Shown piece by piece: positions 24,309 to 32,295 of a stretch of DNA of 32,951 nucleotides. Both the position numbers and the translations under genes were made by a program. The stretch is from NCBI GenBank assembly GCA_023418535.1, contig JAEZZN010000128.1, forward strand, positions 1 to 32,951. Reading direction: 5' to 3'. The notes beneath the pieces were generated by a model, which saw only the letters and a program-made list of their open reading frames with translations, made no database searches and was not told the DNA's origin. The number at the start of each line of letters is the position of its first letter. Position 1 is the stretch's first letter. The stretch comes from Bacillota bacterium. GTDB lineage: Bacteria; Bacillota_A; Clostridia; Tissierellales; Peptoniphilaceae.

Positions 24309-25340
24309 TTAAATTACTGGCTTTTTATTTGTATTTATCTTCATATGGTCACACAAGTAGCAAAACATATATAAAGCTTTGTCAATATTAGCAATTTTAG
24401 CTGAAGCAAAGATATAATCAACTTTTTGAAGTAATAAATAATATAAATCTAACACCTCTGCACGTGTAGGAAAATAATTTTCTTTTCCTAAAGAAGTTAA
24501 AATATCAGTAGCAATTAATATAGTTTTATTATTTTTTTTACATTCTCGTATAAAATATTCCTGAAGTCTCCCTAAAGAGAGTAATCCTTCCTTAGTACTG
24601 CCTAAATCACCGCGTCCTAACATAATTGTATTTACGTACGGAAAAAAATTCATTAAATTATTAATACCTTTAATTGTTTCTATTTTAGGAATAATATCCG
24701 AACTTATCTGTATTTTTTTCAAAAGAGATTTCATTGAAATGATATCATATGCATCTTCACAAAAAGATAATATTAAATATTCAGGTTCTACACCTTTAAT
24801 TAATTCTGTTAATTCATTATAAATTACCGAATTTTCAAGACTACACTTAGAAAATGTTAAATTTTCAATATAAATAGCTTTGTTATCAAGAACCTTTCCG
24901 TCAGAAGTAGCTTCTATATAAATAACTTTTTCTTTGATCCCTTTAAGTTTAAAAACATATTTGCCATCATCTATATAAATTAACTTATTTTTAGAGACAT
25001 ACTCAATAATAAAATCATCGTCTATATAAAGATCAGTATTATACTTATCTTTTATGCAAGATATAGAATAAATGTGACCTTTTAAAAATTCAAAATAATC
25101 TTTTTTACAGGAAATACGTATTTTTTCACCAGGAAATGGAATATCTAAAAAAATATTAATATTATGGTTAATTTTAGCAAATGTTTCCTTTAATGTCTTA
25201 ACATGTTTTATTATCCTTTTTGAATTAAAATTTGAACAATTTATACGTATATCATGAATATTATTTTTTTTTAATCGATTAGCAAATGAAATATATTCAG
25301 CATTAGTACGATAAATAAACGAACCCACTATAATACTCAT
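24309..25340 (-). CDS. Shortened pyruvate-kinase-like protein (A and B domains only)
   Basis: 343 residues from the ATG at 25340 (AAGGTGG nine bases upstream). It follows pyruvate kinase through the barrel: IRINCSNF (31-38, for MRLNFSHG), LDIPFPGEKIRI (65-76, for LDTKGPEIRT), YIDDG (122-126), PKIETIKGINN (218-228), GRGDLG (242-247), IATDILTSL (277-285) and PTRAEV (291-296). The catalytic-type Arg32, Lys219, Glu221, Asp245 and Thr278 are kept; the ATP-loop histidine and the KGP motif are not. The C-terminal allosteric domain is missing (normal enzymes have about 470-585 residues). It may be a pyruvate-kinase relative with another substrate. It stands alone downstream of the secretion cassettes. 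Confidence 0.72.
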   Translation of the reverse strand: MSIIVGSFIYRTNAEYISFANRLKKNNIHDIRINCSNFNSKRIIKHVKTLKETFAKINHNINIFLDIPFPGEKIRISCKKDYFEFLKGHIYSISCIKDKYNTDLYIDDDFIIEYVSKNKLIYIDDGKYVFKLKGIKEKVIYIEATSDGKVLDNKAIYIENLTFSKCSLENSVIYNELTELIKGVEPEYLILSFCEDAYDIISMKSLLKKIQISSDIIPKIETIKGINNLMNFFPYVNTIMLGRGDLGSTKEGLLSLGRLQEYFIRECKKNNKTILIATDILTSLGKENYFPTRAEVLDLYYLLLQKVDYIFASAKIANIDKALYMFCYLCDHMKINTNKKPVI

Positions 25341-25492
25341 AAACACAAACCACCTTTTAAAAAATTTAAAATTTTCTTAATTAACAAATTAACTATATTT
25401 TATATTTCAAAGCTTAATTTACTATGAAATTAAGTTACAACTCACTTAATATGTTAAAATTTTTTTGAATAAATTCCTATTTTATTTATTTT

Positions 25493-26135
25493 TTACTTTA
25501 TTTTATAGATATATAACTTATTTATAGCTTTTAAAATATCATTAACATTTGAAGTATTAGCTTCATCATAACCAGCAGGATCGACTAGATGTGTTGAGTC
25601 AAAACCATTATTTTTTAAAAACTTTTGGATTTCTGCCTTAAATACATCATTTAGTTCACTCGGAGGAATGTCTCGCTTTTTAACCTCATCAAGCGTGGCC
25701 TTTGCTAAAGCATAGGCTGCATCATTTCCAGACGGGACGATTGCTGCCTTAATTAAATCACGAATAGTATAAACTCCCTCGGTTATTCCAGCCAATGAAG
25801 AATTTTGTCCAGCCAAATAGATTTCATCACCAACACGTACCTTAAAATCCATATCCACATTTTCAAGAGTATAAAGCACAGTAAATAATTTAGCTAGACT
25901 AGCTGTTGAAAATACTTCATCAGCATTATTTTCTTCCAACACTTTTCCCTGGTTTTTAACATATACTAAATATGGATTCACAGATAATGCGTCTATCTGA
26001 CTGTTAGAACGATTAACATTTTCATATTCTTGTTCTTCTCTAAAATTTAAAATTCCCATATTTTAACATATTATATGAGTAAAATCCAAGACATATAATT
26101 AACAATAATAGTAGAACTGATACCTTTTTCTTCAT
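25493..26135 (-). pseudogene. S11 D-Ala-D-Ala carboxypeptidase-like protein, truncated, with N-terminal frameshift
   Basis: The main frame keeps the active-site SxxK as SLAK (within FSTASLAKLF) and the second motif as SGN (IVPSGNDAAYALAKATL), so this is a recognisable serine penicillin-binding-type domain. It stops at NDILKAINKLY, before the region where KTG should be. The 5' end is split: an ATG at 26135 with GAGGTAAT before it encodes MKKKVSVLLLLLIICLGFYS, a membrane anchor, and runs into a stop at an A/T run (26042-26045); removing one base joins the frames. It begins one base after the ABC ATPase stop, so it belongs to that operon. It is paralogous to the two degenerate proteins at 27309 and 30123 and is the least degraded of the three in its motifs. 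Confidence 0.75.
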
Positions 26136-26136
26136 A

Positions 26137-26766
26137 TTACCTCGACTGGCTAACTACTTTTCCCTCTTCAATAAATATTTTAACATCAGATATTTTTTTT
26201 ATTATCGTATCAATATGTGACGTCATAATTATTGTTTTTCCCTTATCTCTTTCATTTAATAGATACTTTAATGTCTTACGCACACTTAAATTATCTAATG
26301 CATTTATACACTCATCTAATAAATATATATCTGGATTATCCATAAATGCTTGAATAAGTAGCATCTTTTGCTTAGTTCCTAATGATAATTCTGCGTATTT
26401 TTTATTTTTATGTTCCTCTAACTCATAAAAATGTATCCACTTATCTAGATTTATTTTGTTGTTGCAAAATTTAGTAATAAATTGCAAATTTTCATAAAGT
26501 GTATCATCAGGTATAAAAGATGGATTTTCTATTATGATTCCAGCATTTTCAATAAATTTATTATCTCCTTGTATTTCAGTGCCATTTTGATAAACTGTCC
26601 CTTCATCCAATTTTATATAACCTGCAAGTGCCTTTAATATCATAGTTTTTCCACATCCGTTTGGTCCAATTAGAGCATAAATCTTTCCAGGTTCGAAACT
26701 TAAAGTTATATTATTAAGGACAACTTTTTTACCATATTTTTTAGATGCATTCTCAATTTTAAGCAT
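26137..26766 (-). CDS. ABC transporter ATP-binding protein of the secretion cassette
   Basis: 209 residues, short but complete for an export-type ATPase. Walker A ALIGPNGCGKT, signature LSLGTKQKM, Walker B IYLLDECINALD with the catalytic glutamate kept (the following proline is cysteine), and H-loop MTSHID. A GGAGG site precedes the ATG, and the gene overlaps the end of the upstream permease-like gene by 8 bases. It is the only ATPase for the two cassettes between 26137 and 32195, so both sets of membrane proteins may share it. Confidence 0.9.
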   Translation of the reverse strand: MLKIENASKKYGKKVVLNNITLSFEPGKIYALIGPNGCGKTMILKALAGYIKLDEGTVYQNGTEIQGDNKFIENAGIIIENPSFIPDDTLYENLQFITKFCNNKINLDKWIHFYELEEHKNKKYAELSLGTKQKMLLIQAFMDNPDIYLLDECINALDNLSVRKTLKYLLNERDKGKTIIMTSHIDTIIKKISDVKIFIEEGKVVSQSR

Positions 26767-27328
26767 ATATCCTCCAAAAAATTCCTATTGCCAATACCTC
26801 TATAAACAATGAAATTAAGTAAAATCCTAGCGTTATCTTTTTTTCACTAATTATAAAGATGCTAATAAAATGACAAACAACAAGTATTAAAAATGTAATA
26901 AGTAATTCCAAATATATCAATATTATACTACTATCAAAGCCTCGAAAGAAAACAAAAATTATTATAGCTAAAATAATGAAATATATTATATAGTCTATAA
27001 CTGCTTTAAATAATGCATACAATAAATGTTTGAGAGACAATTCTTTCTTGCTCCTACAGTGAAACTTTATTATAGATATAATATTCTCATTCCTTTCAAT
27101 TACATTCAAAATACTACGATATGAAAGTGTTAATATCAAAGCAAATGAAGTGCAAAGTGATATTATATTTAATTTGAAATTCTCATCGAATATCTCGTGA
27201 AATATCATTCTATGATATAATTCAGCAATATTGTTATAGTTTATTACATGTAATTGCTCGACAAATATAACAACGGTAAGTCCGATTAAAACTACATATT
27301 GCAAATATTTAATTATTTTTGCCTTCAT
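26759..27328 (-). CDS. Permease-like membrane protein, cassette B (second membrane protein)
   Basis: About 189 residues from the ATG at 27328 (GGTGGAAA upstream; a longer frame to 27394 would run through the preceding gene). Six hydrophobic segments. Its cytoplasmic loop (LSYRSILNVIERNENIISII then KFHCRSKKE) is matched by the paralogue at 29579 (LYRSIVFSVESEKNISAIVK then YHCKNKK) and resembles the NI..IIRY.SRK loop of small ABC-2-type permeases. It overlaps the pseudo-S11 gene by 20 bases and the ATPase by 8. I infer that it is a permease subunit working with that ATPase. Confidence 0.65.
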   Translation of the reverse strand: MKAKIIKYLQYVVLIGLTVVIFVEQLHVINYNNIAELYHRMIFHEIFDENFKLNIISLCTSFALILTLSYRSILNVIERNENIISIIKFHCRSKKELSLKHLLYALFKAVIDYIIYFIILAIIIFVFFRGFDSSIILIYLELLITFLILVVCHFISIFIISEKKITLGFYLISLFIEVLAIGIFWRIYA

Positions 27329-28244
27329 TTTCCACCATGTTTGCAATAACGTATCCTGCAGAATAAGCCAAAGTATCATCTTTAGCATTTGCAACTATTA
27401 ACATAATCTTCTTTTGACTCTTTGGATCCGCTATTTCAGTAATAAAATGAACTTCGTTACTTTCAACTTGTGTATCTTCACTAGTACTTATTGTGCTCAG
27501 CTTAATTCCTTGCAGTCTTTCGTCATTGCTGTCTTCTCTCAATATACTTCTAGGAAAGACTTTTGTCTTAATATCAAACTCTTTGCCTTCATTTGATGTA
27601 AAACTTACCGATTTTTCTGTTAATATATCATCATTTAATCCATATATTTTATTTAGCACTTTCGCAATATCTATAAGATTGGTTTTATTCTCTTTTTGAC
27701 TGTCGAATAGACTTACAACATTAGTATTCGGAAAAAGGCTTCCATATTTTGTAGTAAACAGTTCGTTACATTTTGAATCTACATTATTTTCATCAAATTC
27801 TATATTATTCTTTTTTAAAATCTCTTTAACAAGTGTCTTTCCTACGCTTTTATACGGTCTTAATAGCAGAGTTTTTATCAAATCAATATTTTTTATACTT
27901 TGATTGCTAAATTCTTTTTCTTCATTACTTAAAGCTATAACATCATTTGATGTATCAACACGTACATATTCACTTAAATCTAACTCAGACATTGCTATAT
28001 AAGCTAAATATAGATGAACTAAATCACCCGCATTTATTATATTATTTGTTAAATTTTCAAATACCACTTTATTTGTGTTTATATCATAAGCCAAATATGG
28101 TTGGTTTTTAAGATTTTTTTCGGCAACTTTCATAGGGCTGCTTGATTGCGAATTTTTAAATTGAATAAAATGCAATAGGAATTTGCCTCCAAAAAGTACA
28201 ACTATCAAAACCACATAAAGTATTATCCTATTTCTTAATTTCAT
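27309..28244 (-). CDS. Membrane-anchored S11-like protein without catalytic residues, cassette B
   Basis: 311 residues from the ATG at 28244 (GAGGTGG upstream). One N-terminal membrane helix (7-26), then an extracytoplasmic domain aligning with the S11-type protein at 25493: PYLAYDINTNKVVFEN against PYLVYVKNQGKVLEEN. Where that protein has SLAK this one has DLVH (74-77); where it has SGN this one has PYK. The KTG region reads GIKLS, keeping the lysine only. Serine acyl-enzyme chemistry is therefore impossible. It is coupled to the preceding membrane protein (overlap) and the following permease-like gene. It could bind cell-wall precursors or partner proteins without cutting them; inference. 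Confidence 0.7.
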   Translation of the reverse strand: MKLRNRIILYVVLIVVLFGGKFLLHFIQFKNSQSSSPMKVAEKNLKNQPYLAYDINTNKVVFENLTNNIINAGDLVHLYLAYIAMSELDLSEYVRVDTSNDVIALSNEEKEFSNQSIKNIDLIKTLLLRPYKSVGKTLVKEILKKNNIEFDENNVDSKCNELFTTKYGSLFPNTNVVSLFDSQKENKTNLIDIAKVLNKIYGLNDDILTEKSVSFTSNEGKEFDIKTKVFPRSILREDSNDERLQGIKLSTISTSEDTQVESNEVHFITEIADPKSQKKIMLIVANAKDDTLAYSAGYVIANMVENEGKNN

Positions 28245-28245
28245 T

Positions 28246-28983
28246 TTAGTATGCCACCTCTTTTCTTTCAAATTTATATGATAAATACAGAATTAATGGC
28301 AATACTATCGTAGAAATAAGATAGATTGGACTAGCTTCTCCTCCAGGTATAACTGCTGAAGGCATAACATTTATTTTCTGTCCTAGTACATTCACAGTTA
28401 CACTTAGTAAAGTAAAATACGCTATGATAAACAATATAATCAATTTGTATATAGATTTTACATTTTCACTAAACCCTAGTAAAGCATATGTATAAATGTA
28501 TATAGCCATTGCTAGAGATATATACATAAAGTATAGATTAAAACTATTTATATTGGTAATTATCTCTAGATTTTCTTTAGTTAAATGACCAGTGCTAATT
28601 GAATAAATAAGTGAAATCGTAATATATAAAATAAGAAAGGCTGTAAATATTGCAACATTGATACTTGCAATCTTTCTTTTAATTAATTTCAATGTATATG
28701 TATAATTATTGTTCTTTCCTATCATATATATGTATCTAGATTTTGTATATTGCTTATATACAGGTATGAAGAAAACAACAACAAAAGGTGTCATATATCC
28801 CCATACAGCAAAGAAGTCAATGACTATTAAAAACAATTGATAGCGTGATAATGTGCTTACTAGTTGAACATTATTTTTAATTAAATCAAAAATTAGCTCA
28901 TCAAATACTGATGAATCTAGTAAGAATAAGTGGAATATCAGTAATAGAATTATTAAATTGGAAATCTGATTTCTAAGCTTCAT
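28246..28983 (-). CDS. Polytopic membrane protein, cassette B (first membrane protein)
   Basis: 245 residues, six or seven hydrophobic segments, perfect AAAGGAGG site before the ATG. It is a clear paralogue of the protein at 31029: both have LSRYQLF(L/I)VVID-type sequence (here LSRYQLFLIVIDFF), P.YK.Y...R.IY.IGKNN.Y and an ending of short charged KEV. The IGKNN loop between charged residues recalls the cytoplasmic loop of ABC-2 permeases. Probably the partner half-permease of the 26759 protein. I do not recognise a named family. Confidence 0.65.
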   Translation of the reverse strand: MKLRNQISNLIILLLIFHLFLLDSSVFDELIFDLIKNNVQLVSTLSRYQLFLIVIDFFAVWGYMTPFVVVFFIPVYKQYTKSRYIYMIGKNNNYTYTLKLIKRKIASINVAIFTAFLILYITISLIYSISTGHLTKENLEIITNINSFNLYFMYISLAMAIYIYTYALLGFSENVKSIYKLIILFIIAYFTLLSVTVNVLGQKINVMPSAVIPGGEASPIYLISTIVLPLILYLSYKFERKEVAY

Positions 28984-29005
28984 GCAACCTCCTTTAATAA
29001 ATTAT

Positions 29006-29490
29006 AAATAGGTGTATATAACTTTGTTGTGGCCTAATTAATTATTATATTAATATGCATCAGGAGACCAAGAACCAAATAATGTTATATCATAAGGTGT
29101 TACACCAGACCTAACTAGCTCTAGCCCATATTTATATCCGGCATACCCTCTATTTGGTAAGCTTTCTCTTTCTCCTTCTTTTGTCCATCTCCAATCTGAT
29201 CTAGCATCATGATTAGAATTTACTAATCTATGCTTCACAATTTCTTTACCTTTCATCCTTGAAAGATTCATAATATAATTAGAGTCTGTTTCTTTTACAA
29301 GATAATCAGTATATACACTGGTATATGTATGAATAACGATACCATTCAAGTATCCAATAGACCTCAATATTCCTTGTGAACTAGCATTAATGACATTTAT
29401 ACTAAAAATTGCTAAAAGTGAAAATACAACTAACTTCTTTAATATTTTCATAAGTCCTCCTTTATACGATAATGTTATATACACCTATTT
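29006..29490. repeat. 17-bp perfect inverted repeats flanking the secreted-protein gene
   Basis: AAATAGGTGTATATAAC at 29006-29022 and its exact reverse complement at 29474-29490. The whole gene 29050-29451 lies between them while its predicted promoter lies just outside. The arms could be recombination sites, paired operators, or an RNA stem around the toxin-like gene. Confidence 0.7.
29050..29451 (-). CDS. Small secreted protein ending GSWSPD, cassette B
   Basis: 133 residues from the ATG at 29451, which has AAAGGAGG seven bases upstream. Signal peptide MKILKKLVVFSLLAIFSINV...NA, then a mature part of about 110 residues with no cysteine. It shares SNYIMNL, IVKHR, SDWRWTK.GERESLPNR, YKY, VRSGV and FGSWSPD with the protein at 31816. 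The layout (signal peptide, aromatic-rich mature chain, GxWxPD end, ABC exporter next door) resembles small secreted bacteriocin-like proteins such as the DUF2712 and lactococcin 972 groups, but no specific family could be confirmed. Candidate bacteriocin or signalling protein. Confidence 0.7.
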   Translation of the reverse strand: MKILKKLVVFSLLAIFSINVINASSQGILRSIGYLNGIVIHTYTSVYTDYLVKETDSNYIMNLSRMKGKEIVKHRLVNSNHDARSDWRWTKEGERESLPNRGYAGYKYGLELVRSGVTPYDITLFGSWSPDAY

Positions 29491-29495
29491 GTATA

Positions 29496-29504
29496 ATATT
29501 ACCA
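29496..29504 (-). promoter_or_regulatory. Possible extended -10 promoter of cassette B
   Basis: Minus strand TGGTAATAT (29504-29496), about 45 bases before the ATG and just upstream of the inverted-repeat arm. No good -35 seen. Confidence 0.35.
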
Positions 29505-29578
29505 TAATTAGGTATTATTTTGCTTTAAATAAATCTAAAGAATTCTAAAGAGAAGCATTAGAAATAGCTATTTTATAT

Positions 29579-30136
29579 TTATATATACATTTTTAAAATT
29601 AATGCCAATGTAATTATCAAAATGATAGCACCCAATATATAATAAATTATCATTTTACTCTCACCTTTTACTAGAATTATGCCTAGAATATGCAAAACTA
29701 TAAATGATAAGAATAACAAAAATAATTCTATCAATAAATATATGATTGTAATATTTAATTTTACCCCACTAATAAGCAGTACTGCAAAAATTATCCCAAT
29801 ATAGATTAGAAAATCACGCAATAATATTTTTGTAATGAATGAAAATTGTTTAGCAATATAACTCTTTTTATTTTTACAATGGTACTTAACTATAGCAGAA
29901 ATATTTTTCTCGCTTTCAACAGAAAATACTATACTACGGTATAAAATACAGAATATAATTCCAGTTGAAAATAATATATTTATTATATTAATGCCCATGT
30001 TTTTGTTAAATATACAAAATGACTCTGAATTATATAATATAAATATATCGGTACTATTACCTGAACTAAAGCTAATCCAAGTAAACATTGCAAGCATAAT
30101 GTATATAGCTATTTTAGTTAATCTATTTTTGTTCAT
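29579..30136 (-). CDS. Permease-like membrane protein, cassette A (second membrane protein)
   Basis: 185 residues from the ATG at 30136, within the end of the pseudo-S11 gene (14-base overlap); an ATG at 30151 is also possible. Paralogue of the 26759 protein with the same YRSI...E..KNISAIVKYHC..KK loop and six hydrophobic segments. No ATPase gene follows in this cassette, so it may use the ATPase at 26137. The transcript probably stops or reads through the 127-base gap before cassette B. Confidence 0.6.
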   Translation of the reverse strand: MNKNRLTKIAIYIMLAMFTWISFSSGNSTDIFILYNSESFCIFNKNMGINIINILFSTGIIFCILYRSIVFSVESEKNISAIVKYHCKNKKSYIAKQFSFITKILLRDFLIYIGIIFAVLLISGVKLNITIIYLLIELFLLFLSFIVLHILGIILVKGESKMIIYYILGAIILIITLALILKMYI

Positions 30137-31025
30137 TATAAGAATAATCATTTAGGTGTTTTAGACATATGTCGATTACATATTCTTTAGCCTCTTCTTT
30201 ACTCCTTCCATTCACAAATACAACCATATCAAACTTTCTGATTTTATATCTTCTTATATATGAATTACCATAGCATAAATCCCACATTTCATGACCAGAA
30301 TTTTTATCCGTATTAGAAAAATTATTATTTGCTATCAATTTATACTCTTTGCCTTCCTTATCTTTTATACTAGGCTCAGAATATAGTATATCATCGTAAA
30401 GTTTTTTAAACTTTTCATTGAACAATGTATCCTTATTCATCAACTGCTTTAACGCTTCCATCGTCACTTTATTTTCTTCGCTTTTACCAAGAGGGTCTAT
30501 AATATTAACATCTATATTAAGTTTAGAATAAAAATCATTTATGCTCTTCTTAAATTTTTCTAAAAAATTAGTTTCATCGACTTTTTCACCAAGAATTTTT
30601 TCTAAAGTAGCCTTTGATAAATAATAGAGCCCATCATCCGTATCTCCTACTAATGCTACCTTAATCAGATTTTTAACCGAAATTTTTTGATTTGCCAGGC
30701 CGATTGAATTTCTAAAAGATTTCTGTACTTTTTCATCAGTACTTAACTCTACATCTGAAGATAAATCAAGATTTTTAAGTGCATAGTAAATAGTAAATAA
30801 TCTTGCCAATTCATGAATATTTACAGTATTAGTTAATTTATTTTCTTCCACAACTTTGTTTTCATTTAAATCATATACAAAGTAATCAACCTCTTTTCTT
30901 TTCTCATAGTAATTCGTACCTGTATATTTATTATTATTTAGAATTTTATTTAAAAATAAGTATCTTCCAGTAATCAAGATAATTAAAATCAAAAGATAAA
31001 TACACGTCTTTTTAAAATATTTCAT
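30123..31025 (-). CDS. Membrane-anchored S11-like protein without catalytic residues, cassette A
   Basis: 300 residues. Membrane helix at 7-25, then a domain aligning with the S11-type protein at 25493: DYFVYDLNENKVVEEN, then ELAR (72-75) where SLAK belongs, and VGDTDDGLYYLSKATLEK where VPSGNDAAYALAKATLDE belongs. Serine and lysine are thus Glu and Arg, SGN is DTD, and no KTG is visible. The fold-forming hydrophobic pattern persists. The start follows the first membrane protein by 3 bases with a GGTGATTT site. The pattern of selective loss of active-site residues in a long open frame suggests a retained non-enzymatic role. Confidence 0.7.
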   Translation of the reverse strand: MKYFKKTCIYLLILIILITGRYLFLNKILNNNKYTGTNYYEKRKEVDYFVYDLNENKVVEENKLTNTVNIHELARLFTIYYALKNLDLSSDVELSTDEKVQKSFRNSIGLANQKISVKNLIKVALVGDTDDGLYYLSKATLEKILGEKVDETNFLEKFKKSINDFYSKLNIDVNIIDPLGKSEENKVTMEALKQLMNKDTLFNEKFKKLYDDILYSEPSIKDKEGKEYKLIANNNFSNTDKNSGHEMWDLCYGNSYIRRYKIRKFDMVVFVNGRSKEEAKEYVIDICLKHLNDYSYNEQK

Positions 31026-31028
31026 AAA

Positions 31029-31823
31029 TCACCTGACCAGAACTTCTTTCTTCTCACGCTTGCAAAAGTAGTATAAAATAGTAGGTAAAACTAAAGAAAT
31101 TAACAAAAATAGCGAATTTGTATTCGTACCAATAAGATAAGAAAAGTTTATAGTTGAAAATCCACCTCCAATTAATTTATCACTCGCTATCCCCATAAAA
31201 ATATAAGTAGCAAGAAATAATATTATTAAAATAATATTGCTATTTGCAGTTTCACTTATAGTAAGCATCGAAAATGTATATAAATAAAGCATAATAATTA
31301 CTACTATATATCCATAAAACAAATTTGGTCTAGTAAAATCAGTTAATATTACCAAATTTTCTGCAGTGAACTTATTATATACAGTTGAGTAGATTGTAGA
31401 TATAATCAAATAAGTTGCTAAAAACCCAGTGAAAATTTTACAATTAATAAAACAAATTTTTCTCTTAGCAGCCAACTTCATCTCATTATATTTATTATTT
31501 TTTCCAATTGAGTATATTAATCTCTTAGATAAATAACGCTTATATGTTGGTACAAAATACACTGCTAAAAATGGTAATAACAATCCCCAAAGTCCAAATA
31601 AATCTATAACTACAATAAACAATTGGTATCTAGATAAGATATGTATAAGATGAGTTTTACCATGTAATAATCTAAAAAAATCTTCTATTACAACGTATTC
31701 AAGAAAAAATATATGTATAATAACAAATATCATTACAATATCAAAAACTTTATATTTTAGCTTGATAATAACTCCATTTTTATTGATATACTTTAGGCTA
31801 ATGACATTTTTATAATTATTCAT
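31029..31823 (-). CDS. Polytopic membrane protein, cassette A (first membrane protein)
   Basis: 264 residues from the ATG at 31823, which overlaps the secreted-protein stop by 8 bases; a longer frame to 31865 is less likely. Paralogue of the 28246 protein: LSRYQLFIVVIDLFGLWG, PTYKRYLSKRLIYSIGKNNK and a C-terminal KREKKEV are shared. Six or seven hydrophobic segments. Tight coupling to the secreted protein points to export or immunity. Confidence 0.65.
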   Translation of the reverse strand: MNNYKNVISLKYINKNGVIIKLKYKVFDIVMIFVIIHIFFLEYVVIEDFFRLLHGKTHLIHILSRYQLFIVVIDLFGLWGLLLPFLAVYFVPTYKRYLSKRLIYSIGKNNKYNEMKLAAKRKICFINCKIFTGFLATYLIISTIYSTVYNKFTAENLVILTDFTRPNLFYGYIVVIIMLYLYTFSMLTISETANSNIILIILFLATYIFMGIASDKLIGGGFSTINFSYLIGTNTNSLFLLISLVLPTILYYFCKREKKEVLVR

Positions 31824-32195
31824 CTGGCGACCAACTTCCAAATATTGTTTCAGTGCCAGGTACAACTCCTGAACGCACCATCCTTAGTCTATACTTATAA
31901 TTAGGTTCAGCTCTGTTAGGTAAACTCTCTCTTTCACCACCTTTAGTCCATCTCCAATCCGATACATCTTGACTATTTCTGTCTATCATTCTATGTTTAA
32001 CTATAATCTTTTCAGGAGTAGGTTTTAAATTCATAATATAGTTTGACCTATTATATTTTGCCAACTCAGGAGTCACATAATCCGTATAGGTATTAATGAC
32101 TACTCCATCTAAACTTCCTATTTCTTTAGCAAAAGATACAGCAGAAATAAAGAAAAAAACAAATGAAAATAAAAATAATTTTTTTAAACTTTCAT
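31816..32195 (-). pseudogene. Small secreted protein ending GSWSPDE, cassette A, frameshifted at codon 2-3
   Basis: The mature region is intact: SNYIMNL, IIVKHRMI, SDWRWTKGGERESLPNR, YKYRLRMVRSGV and FGSWSPDE match the cassette B protein closely. Upstream, the same frame continues through a signal peptide (SLKKLFLFSFVFFFISAVSF, then AKE) but has no start codon. The ATG at 32195, preceded by AGGAAAAGAG, is one base out of frame: adding one A to the AAA after it (32190-32192) yields MKSLKKLF. The frame would then encode 126 residues. Either a base is missing in the read, or the gene is switched off. Promoter at 32259-32287. Confidence 0.7.
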
Positions 32196-32258
32196 ATCAA
32201 CTCTTTTCCTAGTTAATTCTTTTGTATGCCATTAGTCTAAAAATATATTTATATGTTC

Positions 32259-32287
32259 ATTGTATAGTACAATATGAAAAGTTTCAA
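32259..32287 (-). promoter_or_regulatory. Predicted sigma-A promoter of cassette A with palindromic -10
   Basis: Minus strand TTGAAA (32287-32282), 17-base spacer, TACAAT (32264-32259). The -10 is half of a palindrome ATTGTATAGTACAAT (32259-32273, arms of 6 bases), a candidate repressor site. It lies 9 bases from the ISL3 end. Confidence 0.55.
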
Positions 32288-32295
32288 GTTATTTT

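Noticed and set aside
25411..25434. CTTAATTT/AAATTAAG hairpin upstream of the pyruvate-kinase-like gene as a terminator or riboswitch
   Set aside because: All-AT stem with no U-run; expected by chance in DNA this AT-rich.
26759..27394. Longer start (27394) for the cassette B permease-like gene
   Set aside because: The extra residues lie inside the coding end of the preceding gene; the ATG at 27328 has its own GGTGG site and matches the coupling seen in cassette A.
29050..29451. Assignment of the secreted proteins to lactococcin 972
   Set aside because: Size, signal peptide and context are similar, but the spacing of aromatic residues and the GSWSPD end do not match the lactococcin 972 pattern I know. 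Kept only as an analogy.
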